Source: Spirogloea muscicola (lineage: Eukaryota > Streptophyta > Zygnematophyceae > Spirogloeales > Spirogloeaceae). From it: 47,786 nucleotides of DNA. The notes beneath the pieces are model-generated. The model was given only the letters and a program-made list of their open reading frames with translations, searched no databases and had not been told where the DNA came from. The stretch is from the NCBI GenBank assembly GCA_009602725.1, contig WELB01000016.1, forward strand, positions 586,201-633,986, read 5' to 3'. Position numbers and translations under genes: made by a program. Positions within the stretch are counted from its first letter, which is position 1, and the number at the start of each line of letters is the position of its first letter. Of this stretch, positions 10,946-25,900 are shown in pieces.

Positions 10946-12922
10946 CACACCACCCTCTTTCGAGATGCAGTCTGCAGCACTTAATTGGCTCTTACAAGCC
11001 GCCCTTGAGCATCATTTGCGGCTAAGATTTACACAAGGCTTTCTCTCTTATCGCCAGAACACAGGGCCCTCCACGAATTTGCCTGAAAGGGCTGCCAGAA
11101 CTGGCTCTTCGATCCAAGTATTTCAATCAGTTTGCGGTCCAAGGCGACCTGCTGTCCCCCCCTGCCGCCCTTCATCGGCAGCAAGACAAAGTTCCAAGTT
11201 ATGATAGGGAGGTGCTCTGTGTGTCCATACAAGCTCAGTTTCAGTATGTTGATCTGCTTCCCGCCCTTCTATGGCCACTTGCTGGTCAGTACAGGCACAA
11301 TCCAGTCGACTCTTCTTCCCAAACGTGCCTGCTCACCAGCATCATCAATGGGTTAACCGGCTCTTTGCTGCCAGAGAGCAGGAACTTGCCTGCCTTCCAA
11401 TGTGGGCAGTGACGGGGTGGACACCCTTCACCAAGGATGCGTCTCTTGATGCCGGATCCTTACACTGTTGCCCTGTGCTTGTTCGATGAGTGTCCAAGGT
11501 GGGTCCCAATACTATGTGGGTACAACAACGGAAGTCTTGCCTGCAGGCTGATCCCATATTCCCGACAGTCTAAAATAGAAGGACATTCGCTCTTCATTCA
11601 GAAACAAGCCTTGTATAGAGAAGCGCTCTCCCAAGAGGGATGGTGTCTGTGAGAGTCCAGGCAAGAAGAACGGACAAATCTGGGCAGCAACTGCAGCTGG
11701 GGCTCATCACAACGAATGCAACCCCTCGTCCCTCATAGTAACCTATGTGGAGCTTGCACCAAAGCATTTAAATTGCATCACGTTATCTGTCTGAAACTTT
11801 GACTTCATAGTGGTGCTGACAACCTGCCCTCCTCTGGACAAATGGCATCGGTACCAGTCAGGCCAAAGTATGTTTCAACTTAAGCAACGCATGTACTTGT
11901 AAAATGCGGACGAAAGTAGGGAAGCAGCAGAAGTGCTTGACATTTGTTTAGGTACATTCATAATCATAAGTGACACTAGCAAGCTGTGACCTTGTGTAAA
12001 CAAAGGGGAGGGGACCGCAAAGCCGGCCATCAGAATGTCATGTAGTACTACATCATCACATATCGGCAGCTGGGGGCTGAAGAATACGTGTAACTAGGGT
12101 GTCTAGCCTCTCCCACAATGTATATGAATGTTTTGTTGACAAGACACTTAGCCACTGTCTTCCACGCCTTTCCTTGAGAAAGAAACTGCAACGTCGAGCA
12201 GGCAGCATGCACTTCTCCAGAATCGCTCAACATGCACGAAACCACCAGCCAATATATTCTCAAATTGAGCCAGCCACTAACTACTGATATTGCAGATTGA
12301 TGCTCAATCCAATACAACCTAGGCATCACATCCAGCCTCACACTGGCTTCCTTCGAGTGACATAATTTTTGAAAATCTTCCTGAGCAGCAGCTAAATTGT
12401 TTCAGCCTGATGCTAACCTCGTGGACACGATCTGCAATGCAGCAGCTCCAAAGGCTCATACCTTTTCCTGGTTGCAAGTGCGTCAATGAAATGCGTCCCT
12501 GGGGCCTGGCTGACTGGATGTCAGTCCTATATCGTTGTTGTAGTTTCTCTGGTGCCAATTCTCTGAAGGCATGCCAGGCCTACAAGCCAACCTGCAGGCA
12601 AGCTCCAGTAGCCCTCACTTTAGTCACTGTAGGAATGTACAATTGTCAGGCTTCAGCAGCTGCAAGTAGCAGGTGCAACAGAATGTCACGAAGCCCCACA
12701 TTGCCAATGTAGACTGAGTATTGACAAGCATTCTCGGTCAGTGCCCCCAGCTTGTACAATCTACTTTGGATGTGATCATTTCTTTCACCCGAAAGGGAAC
12801 AAAGCAATGGCTGCTGGGTGACAGTGAATAGCAATCACTGCGGGATAAGAGCCTCACAGATTGCTTTTGTTTTTGTGAAGTTGCTGGTTCCATGTTCATC
12901 CAGGAGCTCGACACGTTTGGAT
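10946..12922. other. About 2 kb without a recognisable gene
   Basis: Several short open frames exist on both strands, but none shows a domain I recognise. The most protein-like piece is on the minus strand at about 12646-12800 (SRLYKLGALTENACQYSVYIGN, then a Leu-rich end and stop). It could be the last exon of an unidentified gene or chance. No RNA gene or ordered repeats are seen. Confidence 0.5.
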
Positions 12923-13537
12923 CTACTGGTGCCAGCCTTCAGCACAGCGCCGCAGCTGCAATGGGAGGGCACGTCGCCACGCTTCAACGTCGGGGCGCGG
13001 GCCAGTCATCAGGAGGACGTTGCGGCCGGCATTCTCGAGCTGCTTGGTCCAGACGTCCTCGGAGAAGGCGGCGGCCATGGCGGCCTTGATGCGGAGCACC
13101 GTCGCCTCCCACGCCACGACGGAGGCCTCGTCTCCAGCGGAGGGCGGGCCGCCACAGTTGGCCATAATGCGGCCGCCGCTCGCCAGCCGCCCTCTGAGCA
13201 TGGCCCATGTCGCGGCGTCGCAGAGCCTCGCGTGCGGCCGCCCGTCGGCGTACAGGTCCACAAGGAGGCCCGAGAAGCCGCCGCCGACGACCGCGCCGTC
13301 GCCGAGGGCGTCGCCGACGTGGATCTGCAGGCCACGGGGCGCCGGCGGCGAGCCCGTGAAACGCGGCGGCCTTCTCGGCGCCTCCAGCTCGCGCAAGCCG
13401 AAGTGGCGGCGGGCGAGGTGCACCACCTGGGCGTCGATCTCCCAGCCCTCCAGCAGCAGTGCCGGCCAGGCGTGCAGCAGCACGGCGGCAACGGTGCCGG
13501 CGCCCAGGCCCAGGATGCCCAGCGGCGGCGGCGGCGA
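12923..13537 (-). CDS. Spermidine-synthase-like Rossmann protein, N terminus missing
   Basis: About 204 residues in one open frame. It begins with the nucleotide-binding LGLGAGTVAAV followed 20 residues later by the acidic turn EGWEID. Next come a HVGDA segment and an LVDLY strand, then CDAATWAMLRGRL and GGRIMANC, the order of spermidine synthase and related SAM-dependent methyltransferase folds. Full-length relatives have a beta-hairpin domain and an early part of the fold before this point, which is not in the frame; it must lie in an upstream exon or be lost. A single N at 13539 falls in what would be the splice acceptor (CCTCC-N-G) of this exon. The true substrate is unknown, since plant members of this group include proteins without proven aminopropyl transfer. 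The upstream MYB exon cannot be joined to it in frame. Confidence 0.7.
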   Translation of the reverse strand, partial: SPPPPLGILGLGAGTVAAVLLHAWPALLLEGWEIDAQVVHLARRHFGLRELEAPRRPPRFTGSPPAPRGLQIHVGDALGDGAVVGGGFSGLLVDLYADGRPHARLCDAATWAMLRGRLASGGRIMANCGGPPSAGDEASVVAWEATVLRIKAAMAAAFSEDVWTKQLENAGRNVLLMTGPRPDVEAWRRALPLQLRRCAEGWHQ

Positions 13538-13538
13538 C

Positions 13539-13539
13539 N
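13539..13539. other. Ambiguous base at a predicted splice acceptor
   Basis: A single N in otherwise called sequence. Read as T on the plus strand it completes a minus-strand CAG acceptor for the spermidine-synthase-like exon. A base error or missing base here would change how the MYB and spermidine-synthase-like exons relate. Confidence 0.9.
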
Positions 13540-13798
13540 GGAGGCGAGACGGGAGAGAGGAGGAAAGCAGGAGGATGGAGGGAGATTAGAGGAGGGTGGC
13601 AGGCCAGGAATAAGGGGATTAGTGGGAGGAAGGAAACAAGAGCACGAAGGTTTGACACGGCGTGGTATCATGAACAGACAAGGAGAGGACAAGGATGCAA
13701 ATCCCTTCCTGCCTCCTTACGCAGCTCATCTGATGCTGCTGCCCAGGTAGCAACCTGACTCATGGACCAGCAGCCGCGACCTCAGGCGGCACACTCAC

Positions 13799-14454
13799 CT
13801 CGACCGCCGCTTGTCCTTGTTGATGGAGTTGAGGCGGATGAAGTACTTTTGGGCATGGCTCGCCACTTGCGTCGGCGTGCGAGTCATCACAAAATTCCGC
13901 GAGATGCTGCGCCAATCGCCCTTCCCAAACTTGGCCAAACCCAGCAGAAATAGCCTGCAACAATCCAGCGAGCACAGCAGCGTGAGGAAGTTGGCACAAG
14001 ATGAGCATGCCTGCAGCGCATCAGTCTGTTCACTGAGTCAAAGAGGGATATCCAACCGGCGCACAAAGGCACTGAGGCAGGGCAACTTGATAGGATGCAG
14101 ACAACAGATGGATGGGCACGCGGAGCAAGTAAGAGGAGGAGGAAGGTGGGGGAGAAGGGAGGAGGGAGGAGGAGGTTTTGAGATGGGTCCCAGAGTTTCA
14201 CCGATGCTCCTCCTCCGTCCAAGGGATGCCCTTGCGCCGCTCCGCATCGCCCGACTTGCCGCCGCCACCGGCCTTGGCCTCGGAAAGGCCACCCCCATGC
14301 AGGGAGCCGTTGCGCAGGCCGCCGTTGCTGCCGCCGCCGCCGCCGCCGCGGCGGCAGCTCGTGCGGAGCCGCTGGCTGCTCCTGCGCCGCCAGGTGTGTG
14401 GCCGTGCACGTCTACCCTTGCAAGCTGGGGCGCTGGGAGGTGTGAGCGAGCCAT
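13799..14454 (-). CDS. SHAQKYF-class one-repeat MYB transcription factor, partial
   Basis: Two exons are clear: one ending at 14202 ([13 protein letters not shown]) and one at 13954-13799. They join in phase to give the single MYB repeat: [57 protein letters not shown]. The SHAQKYF signature in the third helix defines the plant 1R-MYB (DIV/MYBS-like) family, nuclear DNA-binding proteins often tied to sugar, hormone or clock responses. Upstream is Gly/Ser-rich sequence. A possible start at 14454 would need a roughly 49-nt intron, so the start is uncertain. The expected downstream SIHDIT segment is not found before the spermidine-synthase-like exon, so the C-terminal part is missing or misassembled. 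The gene is head-to-head with the M16 gene. Confidence 0.8.
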
Positions 14455-14640
14455 GGCACTCGTGCTAGCATGGACGTGGCGGCGGCGGTGGCGGCGGCGG
14501 TGGCGGCACGCCAGCAGAGGAGAGCGCTGAGACGGAGCGCAGGAGCAGCATCGCTCCTCAGCAGGGCAGGCCGCAGGTGGTGACTGATTGCCGTGAGCTC
14601 CGCTGCCGTGCTCCTGTGATGCGCAGCCGCAGCTCGTCAG

Positions 14641-17600
14641 GGGGACGGCGGGCGCGAGGCGGCGCTGTCGCGGGCCCTGGACGCCGTGCGCTCGCGCGTG
14701 TCCGCGTTCTCGCTGGCCAACGGCATGCGCTGGGTGGTCATGGAGCGCCGCGCGGCGCCCATCGTGGCCTGCCACATGTACGCTGCCGTCGGGGCGGCCG
14801 ACGAGCCCAACGGGCAGACGGGCCTCGCGCACTTCTTGGTGGGCCAGCTTCGTCAACGCCGTCAAGCGCTCCAGTCACACTAACATACACAATGTCAAGC
14901 CTTCCAGTTAGCTTGACGGTGTGACTAAGCCGCTGCTTATGCAAGCTGCAGCTGTCCATCCATGCTAGTACAGGCCGGCACGACATACCCAGCTTCTCCT
15001 CTCCGCTTCGGTCCCTCGTTGACTGCATTCTGAAACTAGTTCTGCAGCAGCTCGGGGCTTGCTAAGAATCTTGAGGCATTGCACAAGCAAGTGTAGCTTG
15101 CTGCGCCAATGTAGCTGCTCGCTCTGCATATCACTGGGTGCTGAGGGTGTGCGTGCAAGATCTGCTAATGCGCTCGTCATGTTCCCTGCAAGCAGGAGCA
15201 CCTGGCCTTCAAGGGCACGTCGCAAATCGGCAGCAAGGACCCAAAGGCGGAGGCGTCTGTCCTGGACGAGCTGGACTACTGTGAGTGAGCTGCTTGCACT
15301 TTGGACCATCGCGACGTCCCAAGTGATGTGTCAGGCCCGTGAACTGCCGGCAGGTCCTCCTCCAAGAGCAATACGAGTCAAGCACCCAAGACGATGCAAA
15401 GCTGTGCATGCTTGCAGTATAATGATGTGGAGTACACGATTTGCTTGCAGTGTTCTACCAATTGCGGGAGGCCAAGGAGTCTGGCAAAAGTGGGGCGGCA
15501 TCCAGGCTTGCTGAGCAATTTGTAAGCTAGCAGGAGCCCTTCCAGAGGCCGATCACTCTCTCCCATGCAGCCAACTGCTGCAGACACAATCACGAAGGAG
15601 CAGGATGTCATGGCGGATGATGCAGGTTCTCGTGACAGACCCATGTCCTTCAGAGTTTCCTCTGACGTAGATCTCCACCTAGTGCTTGCTGCACTGAGGT
15701 CTCAGCAAGCAATGTACCGGAACTTGGGCAGTAGGGTCAAAGATGTCGTTTCCTCCGCATTGCAGGACGATTTACACAAGTCGTGCTGCTCTCTGTGTGA
15801 GCAGGAGGCAAGGAAGGCGCAGGCGGCGGAGCTCTCTGTCCCAAATGCGTATGGGGCCCTGCTGAGCCGCGAAGGTGGAGTGGGACTTAATGCCCAGACG
15901 ACTCAGGATTCAACAGGTACGGGTGCCAGTCTACTTGCTTCCTTCTCTCCACTTGCCCAGCCCGTGCGCCTGAAGAGCACGGGACCAGCTGTCCTTACGA
16001 TTTACTGCCAGTCTAAGCAGCGGACTTTGTCCCTAAGACAACAGGAAAAGTCCGATATGTTTAGTGCATCTGGCCAATTTGTAAGCGTCACGAAGCCCAA
16101 TATTGGATTACCTCTGAGCTTCGTTCGTTGCTCTGCTTTGCATTTGCACCTTGCTGCAGAGTACTTTGTCTCTCTTCCTGCAAATAAGCTGGAGTTGTGG
16201 ATGGCCCTTGAGAGCGCTCGCTTCATAGCGCCCGTCTTCCGAGACCTTTATGCAGAGAAAGAGGTATGTTGAATGCCTTGCACCTGAGTAGCTGCTGTTC
16301 AATCACTTGCTCCACTTGAGGAGCCAGGCTCAACTTTGTTAATCTTGTGCTTCTTGATGTAAGACAAGTGTATGTCAATGGCAGATGGCGTAAGCCTTAC
16401 ATGTCACCATTTGTGAGATCAAGTCAATTAGACTTGGACCTATTATTGAGATGATTGTGACGGCGATGGTGGCACGATAGCACAACTGCAACCAGTACTT
16501 GTGGTCTGTGTGCCACAAGAGCGGCGGAGTAATGTGTGTCGTGTACACATGGTCAGCTTCTCGCTCATGACATGGATGCAGCCAGTTGGAGTTGATGGCA
16601 GGTCGTGAAGGAGGAGCGACGGTTGCGAGTAGACAATGCGCCGCTTGGCAGGTTCCTCGAGTCGTTCTCGCAAATGGCGTTCCCCAACAGCCCATATGGT
16701 CGGCCTGTAATCGGTTACCGTATCCTCTCCGCTACCTGCCTGGCTGCACATGGCCCCTCTGCACTGACTCACATAGCACAAGTGCCGACTACTACTCAGA
16801 GTTGTGTCTGTGACTGCTCAGGCAGCAGGGACTTCGTGAGTAACAAACTTTGTTATTTGGAACAGGCTGAGGTTTTAGACTATCAGACATACGGTGTAGG
16901 TTTGAATATGAAGCCTGGTAGGTCTATATCACCTCAGACACCAGCCAAGTACACGACCTCCACCTTGACTTGAAGAGCCAGCTGAGGATTTTGAGAAGAT
17001 TGGGAGGAGAGAGGTGGAGGCGTTCTTCCGGCATCGCTACACTCCTAAGGCACTTACATGTGCAGTGGTTCGCGACATCGCCCTTAGCATGAGCACTCGT
17101 TACCCGTGAATCCCAAAGTTCATAGTCAGTACTCTAGTTCCACAGATTGATTGCTTTACTTTCGTCCGTCTGCCTTTCGAATTGCCTGTTATCATCTACT
17201 AAAGCCACTGGCAGTACAACTCCCACTCAACCAACGCGCGTGATGGCAGCTTCCAAATTCTTGGCTAGTTGAGATCTTGCAAGCTTGGAATGTGTAGAAG
17301 CTGAGGTGCACCTCCTGACTGTGCCTCTCAATTGCTGCATGACATCCTGGATAGGTTGGGGATGTGGATCCTGTGGAGGTGAGCCAGCAAGACGCTATGC
17401 CACGCTTATTGAGGTTCACCCTGCTCTTTCTGTATGTCGTGCCGCTACAGCTTGACTGTGGCAAAGCACTCATTTGTACATTACACTGTCTGCATAGTAT
17501 TAGCAGATTTTTGCAGAACTTGGTCAGCGAGAAGACATTTCAGACCCCGTCTCCTCCTGCGTCTCAAGGTGGAGAGGCTGGCACGGCGGTACTTTGGCGG

Positions 17601-19186
17601 CTGGCTGCCAGCAATTGGATACTTGACAGCGCCGCCGCCACCGCCGAGACAGTGGAGGACAAGCGCCGAGTGGGAGCAGCTGCCCGAGCCCGCCAGCGAC
17701 GCTGTCGCGCAGCTGCGGATGTCGCTCCCCTCTAACCCCTTCTATATACAGGGTGAGTCATTGAATGTCTGATGGGACACAGTTATCTCCAAGGAGTGTC
17801 CCAGATCCAAGCTTACACCATATTCGAGACAGTAATGCTTACTCTAATTTAGACTCGTAGTCTCGACGCCCTTAAGTCCTGTCCTCATCAATCCACTGCG
17901 TGTAAGATAGGCTAAACCTGTCAGTATGTTCTGCGGCCCTCCTGATCCACTGATTGTTCAAGCTAAACCAGGAACGACATTAAGGTCACAGTATCAAGCA
18001 TGATGCTTAGCCCGATGACTGTGCTTTGATCAGGTCACCACCGGCCTGCGGCCTCCTCAACGGACGACCCAACCATTTCTGTAATCTCGGAGCTTCTGAG
18101 CAGCGGGCGCACCTCGCGACTCTACAAGGTGTGGCTTTGGACAAGGACCTCATAACCCGCAAATGACTGCCAGTTGAGATATTATGACAAGTGGGAATTT
18201 CCCCTACGATCATGTACTTTGGGCATGCAAAATCTAAAGTGGCATTGCACAACTGCAAGATCGTTTTCTCATCTGTGCAAGGCCATGCGTGTGACAGAGA
18301 TTGGTCCTCCAGAGGAAGGCATTGGCCGCAGATGCGGGGGAGAGCTACCCTGGTGATTTGCGGCCCAATCTTCTGCTCCTCTCTGCGATCCCCTTACCAG
18401 GTGCTCATGCCAATTAGCAGGTTATGCAAATTTGACAGTGACCGACGACCTGCTGCCCCAATTTGATGAGGCAGGACAGTGGCACCAATTGCTATCCTAG
18501 CTCTGTCTGTGGGTGACAGTCAAGTGGAGGGCTGAAGGTTCAGCATCCAGGGCTGTAAGTGTAGGTCTGTTATGTGAAGTATTGGGTTCTCAGTCCTTAT
18601 ATGGACATACCACAGTTTTCTCGTCCTGTAAGCAGCAGCACAAGTGGTCATGCGGTCATGCGGACAGGGTTCTGAACGCAAGTCGGCATGTCGCCAGGGG
18701 GAAGCACCGATGAACTGGCAGTCCTTCTACAGAGGGAGCTTGAGGACCTGGCCCAGGGCTTGGTTGATGAGGACCAGCTCGTCCCCGTGCGCAAGGCCAC
18801 AAGGGCCGGCCTCCTGGTAAAACTTATACGCTGATTCACAGCCCCCAGAGACAGCTCGTTTTCCAAGTGCAGGCAGTGAAGTTGCTGCTGGACCTTCTTG
18901 TTAGCAGCAGTTTGCTTGTTTCTATTCTTTCTACTTAATGGCAGAGGTTTGAAGCATGCTAATGCACGTTGCATATCTCCAGGAAATTTTTGGGAGCAAT
19001 TCCGGCATGGCGAACTTGCTGTGCAAGTACGAGGCCGAGGCTGGAGGCTGGGATAACCTGCTGAGAGAGTGCCGGAGTGTGGAGGAGGTGACACCTGAGG
19101 ACGTGCGTCGCGTTGCATCCCTGCTCACGCGGCCCGGGTATCGCGTATCAGGCCACGTGCAGATGACAGCTGCCACTGCCTCCTAG
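14641..19186 (+). CDS. M16 family zinc metallopeptidase, catalytic type, 14 exons seen, 5' end missing
   Basis: Exons: 14641-14838, 15196-15280, 15451-15521, 15571-about 15606, 15805-15916, 16160-16263, 16602-16713, 16976-17067, 17355-17378, 17569-17752, 18034-18128, 18313-18400, 18698-18816 and 18983-19186. They give about 507 residues. The zinc-binding HxxEH (HFLEH) is split across the first intron. The third ligand region (ELWMALESARF), an ERRLRVDNAPLGRF segment and YGRPVI follow, with a C-terminal half including SELLSSGRTSRLYK. This is the two-domain layout of bacterial-type M16 peptidases of roughly 450-500 residues. No start codon precedes the domain in frame (a stop lies at 14617 and an acceptor CAG at 14640), so one or more 5' exons, likely with an organelle presequence, are unplaced. 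The exon ending near 15606 is the least certain. It may pair with the M16 homologue at 30030-34862. Confidence 0.9.
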
Positions 19187-20366
19187 GTCCATCAAGTGGG
19201 CGACTCTTAAGTAGAGATGCATCCACATTTGGCATCTGTTACAAGTCTGTAGGCAGTTCCTTGGGTGCTGTGCAATTGCTTAACAGTCATTTGCAATTAG
19301 CGGCTTTGAGAGCTCTATTGGGTCTATCTACAACCAGAGATCTGTACGTTCTAGGATTGCTGCCCCCTCCAGGAGCATCACGTAGTAGTGCAAGGACGAA
19401 CGAAAAGCCGGCTGAGGTAAAGCGAGCCATTCTGAAGCCGGAAAATTGATAGTGCCTTTCAAGCTCTTTCAGCACATACTGCACATTGGCAGCCACGAGC
19501 CATGTTGCCCGTCCACACATGGTAAATTGACTTCGCCCGAAGCATCGGGGAAATGATGGGTGACGACAATAGTTTTGCGCGTGTTCAGAGCAAAACCAGC
19601 AGGGTGTGCGCGGAGCTCCAGACCACCGCTCGATCATGGACAGCATGTGGTGCCCATCAGATATTTGCTCAGAAACTTGGTACTCAGAACTCAAAAGTAA
19701 CACATTACAAATGTCAGCCCCATGCTACGCCGCCCAATCTGTGGATGTCCATCATAAGCATTGGCACAGTACAGTGCGTGCATCAGCCACTAGCAAGTAC
19801 AACCGGAGCATCAGCTGTTCTCACACTGACCAGGATGTGCAGAACTGAGCAATCAGCAATTACGAAAACCCACGATAATGTGATATGCAATTACATGCGC
19901 AGGGTTGCTCAAAAAGGGGCTGCGAATCAGTACCGAGGACAGCTGGTATGGAATACTAGTTATTTCAAAGCATGATTGCAAGGCCTGGAAAAGAAAATGC
20001 TCCAGCATGCGAGATGATGAAAAGTGGCCTAATCACTTTAACTGTGTATGAATCTGTACAAAGTATTGCTGAACGAAAAAGCCAGTCACTGCGAACATGG
20101 GTGCTAAAACGGTGACCAATCTCTCCTCAAAGGACCCATGAGCTGCCTTCCCAGGAGCGCTGCGTCGCACCTACTGCACATGTCTACGACTACGTGCTAA
20201 TCAATCAAGGTCGCCACATCACGGCACAGCGAGCCAGCACCATGCGTCTAGCTGCCCGGTAGCCCAGCAAAAAGGGAGCCACGGCTCCTTGAAAAAATGG
20301 GGCTGCCAAAAAATCTGTAAAGGGTGGGAGGTTGACATGGCACTGGTCCCCAGGCCAGAATGGAAA
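19187..20366. other. Convergent intergenic region, M16 gene to beta-amylase
   Basis: Holds the 3' ends of two convergent genes. No RNA gene is recognised. The only protein-like signal is the minus-strand frame noted separately at 19287-19703. Confidence 0.5.
19287..19703 (-). pseudogene. Possible decayed reverse-transcriptase fragment
   Basis: A minus-strand frame contains SMIERWSGAP. One frame over, the sequence reads AGFALNTRKTIVV, which resembles the region after the catalytic YxDD of LINE or copia reverse transcriptases (a WS pair, then a hydrophobic-LN-KT motif). A frameshift would be needed to join the two. No YxDD is seen. This is a weak call that could be chance. Confidence 0.2.
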
Positions 20367-23746
<3,380 letters not shown>

Positions 23747-23768
23747 TCAAGCCGCGGCGGCCGCGGGG

Positions 23769-24000
23769 NNNNNNNNNNNNNNNNNNNNNNNNNNNNNNNN
23801 NNNNNNNNNNNNNNNNNNNNNNNNNNNNNNNNNNNNNNNNNNNNNNNNNNNNNNNNNNNNNNNNNNNNNNNNNNNNNNNNNNNNNNNNNNNNNNNNNNNN
23901 NNNNNNNNNNNNNNNNNNNNNNNNNNNNNNNNNNNNNNNNNNNNNNNNNNNNNNNNNNNNNNNNNNNNNNNNNNNNNNNNNNNNNNNNNNNNNNNNNNNN
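23769..24000. other. Assembly gap (232 N)
   Basis: A run of N between very GC-rich flanks, about 250 bp upstream of the beta-amylase start. Promoter elements of that gene may be hidden here. Open frames crossing the gap have no meaning. Confidence 0.99.
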
Positions 24001-25138
24001 CGACGTGGCGCCGCCCGCGGCCGGGCCAGCGCTGACGCGGCGGCGCGCCGCGGGCGGGCGGGATAACCCCGGATGTCCCACGGCGGTAACCGGAGCCCCA
24101 GGAACCTCTGTTCAGCCGGGGCCTCCCCCGGGGGGGGCTAACCACGGTGACCCGGGCGGGGGAAGCCCGCCACCAGCCGACTGCCACGTGGCGTACGGAG
24201 AGGCGGGCCCAGGCGGCTCGCCGGCGACGGCTGCCCCGGGAGCGCGCCGCCCACTTCCGCGGCGCAGCGGCGCGCCCGCCGCGGCCCCCGGGGCGCGCGT
24301 GCCCCGCTGCTGCTCTTTGAAGCCCCCCTTCGAGTTTATAATCCCATGTGGTCCTTGCCTGCTGATTTGCCATAGCATTCCTCTGGCTCGCTTCAGACTA
24401 TACTTCATTCTTGTTTCCTGGGCTGGCCGATCGCAGTCATCGCCCTCTATTTGGAAGAGTTCTTTTCTCTCTCCCTTTCAGCGCTTTTCGGCACCTTCGG
24501 ACCTTGTCAGTGCTTTTCGGGCTGTCTTTTCACAGCCCTTGCCCCCATTGGGAGTGCCACTTCTCAATGATGCAGATGGATGCTCAGTTTTCACAGCCGC
24601 CCCCCCACTTGCGGCGTCCGGCAGACCCGCTAGAGGTTATTGAGCGCCTCTTGCTGACGTGTCGGAGGATCGCATCCTGCTGTTTTCTTTGGACCTTGCT
24701 TGTCCTTTATCTGGGCTGGCCATTTACAGCCCGCCCCCTTCGGGAAGATGCTCACATTTGGACGAGCTCAGCCCCACGGCGCCTCTGTCGCTCCCGCCTT
24801 CTGGGAAGCGCTGCCGCTGATTTTGGAGCGAGCCTGTCCATTCCTCCCCCGTGTCGGCCAGGCGTGGCCTCAGCTACTCAGACCTGATGTTGCTCACTCG
24901 TGGGTACTGTACTGAGCTTCCCTCTTCTCTATGGGGCGCAGTTCTCTCGGCCTGACATGCGGGATGCATGTGGCGACTCTCCACTGCACGTTGCCCGTTA
25001 GTTCTGGGCTGGCCTTCGTCCACAGCCATCGTCCCGTTTGAGCAAGCGCCAGTTTGAAAGAGCGTCTTCGTTCCCTTAGTGACGCCCCTTTCTTAATGGC
25101 CTCACGCGCTCCGCGCGCCTTCCTCTCTTTTTCTTTTG

Positions 25139-25257
25139 TGATACGATCATACCAGGGCCACTACACCGGATCCCATCAGAATTCCGAAGTTAAGCTCCCT
25201 TGGGCGAGAATAGTACTGGGGATGGGTGACCTCCCGGGAAGTCCTCGTGTCATATCC
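25139..25257 (+). rRNA. 5S ribosomal RNA
   Basis: About 119 nt closely resembling land-plant 5S rRNA along its whole length: CGATCATACCAG near the 5' end, ACCGGATCCCATCAGAA in loop B/helix III, the internal promoter box A (GAAGTTAAGC), the intermediate element (TTGGGCGAGAATAGTACT), and box C (GGATGGGTGACCTCCCGGGA). The terminal helix closes with one internal mismatch (C25144 with A25252) plus an unpaired first base. No TTTT Pol III terminator lies in the next 30 bases, and no second copy adjoins it. It may be a lone functional gene, or a dispersed copy carried with the repeats. Confidence 0.9.
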
Positions 25258-25815
25258 ACCCCTTCCTCTCGCTTTGTTTGCTGCGCTCGCAAGCATTGGC
25301 TCTTCATCAACGTGCAGGGCGCGCTCTAAGTCAGGCCTCCGGCTTTCGTGGCGGCGCTCCAGCTCCCCAAGTTAGCTTGTCCGATTTGTTTGTGCTCTCC
25401 CGTGGGTACTAATGTCACCTTAGGCACCTTAGTTTAGGTCTCTGCATTATGTAGCCTTGTATAGTATGCACTCGCCTCTGCTTGAACTGTGTATTGGCTT
25501 GAATTGGCCTCTTTTTTCATTTCATGCGCCCCGCGCGCCTTTCTCTCTTTTGGACTCTGTACATTCCTTTGGGCTGGTCTTTCACAGCCACTGCCTTACA
25601 TTGAAATAGCTGTTCTCTTCGGACTAGCTTCTGCCTAAACGGTGTATTGGCTTGATCTGGCCTTCCTTGCGTTCATGCGCATCCCATGCCTTCACCCCTT
25701 CTCAGCTGGAAAGGTTCCTTTCTCGAGTGGCCGGCCAGGCCACCTCTTTCTTTCTGGGACTCCTTGTGTTGAGGCACTCTCAGCCGCTGCCTTGTCACTG
25801 AACCTTATCGAAAAA

Positions 25816-25883
25816 AAGCGCGGCCAAATTGATTGGTGGCTGTGAGACGCCAGCCCAAATGATTGGACAAGGTCTGAAGGAGC
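25816..25883 (-). repeat. R-unit copy 3, inverted
   Basis: Same unit as at 8960-9026 and 10740-10808, reading on the minus strand from GGCTCCTTCAGACCTTGTCC to TGGCCGCGCTT. Confidence 0.75.
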
Positions 25884-25900
25884 CGGATGGCGCAAAAAGG

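Larger units (their letters stand above)
24300..25900. repeat. Second repeat field, related to 8300-9480, containing a 5S gene
   Basis: No protein gene is seen. Hairpin-bearing units recur at about 24418-24440, 24519-24538, 24713-24732, 25005-25027 and 25567-25590, mostly with the ACCTTGTCC lead and CACAGCC arm seen at 8300-9480. A second repeated piece (GCGCTCCGCGCGCCTTCCTC and relatives) occurs just before the 5S gene at about 25105-25125 and again at about 25525-25545. A GTGTATTGGCTTGA(A/T)(T/C)TGGCC block occurs twice, near 25490 and 25645. The field ends with an inverted R-unit. Confidence 0.6.

Noticed and set aside
12818-13750. 310-codon plus-strand open frame rich in Arg and Gly
   Set aside because: It is antisense to the spermidine-synthase-like exon, crosses the N, and shows no domain; GC-rich shadow frames are common here.
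13537-13954. MYB-spermidine synthase fusion protein
   Set aside because: Splicing the two exons as called shifts the frame by one base and gives an Arg/Trp/Pro-rich nonsense peptide; separate genes or an assembly fault fit better.
14038-14865. 275-codon minus-strand frame upstream of the MYB exons
   Set aside because: It is in the wrong frame for the MYB repeat and antisense to the M16 exon; only a short part might serve as a MYB first exon.
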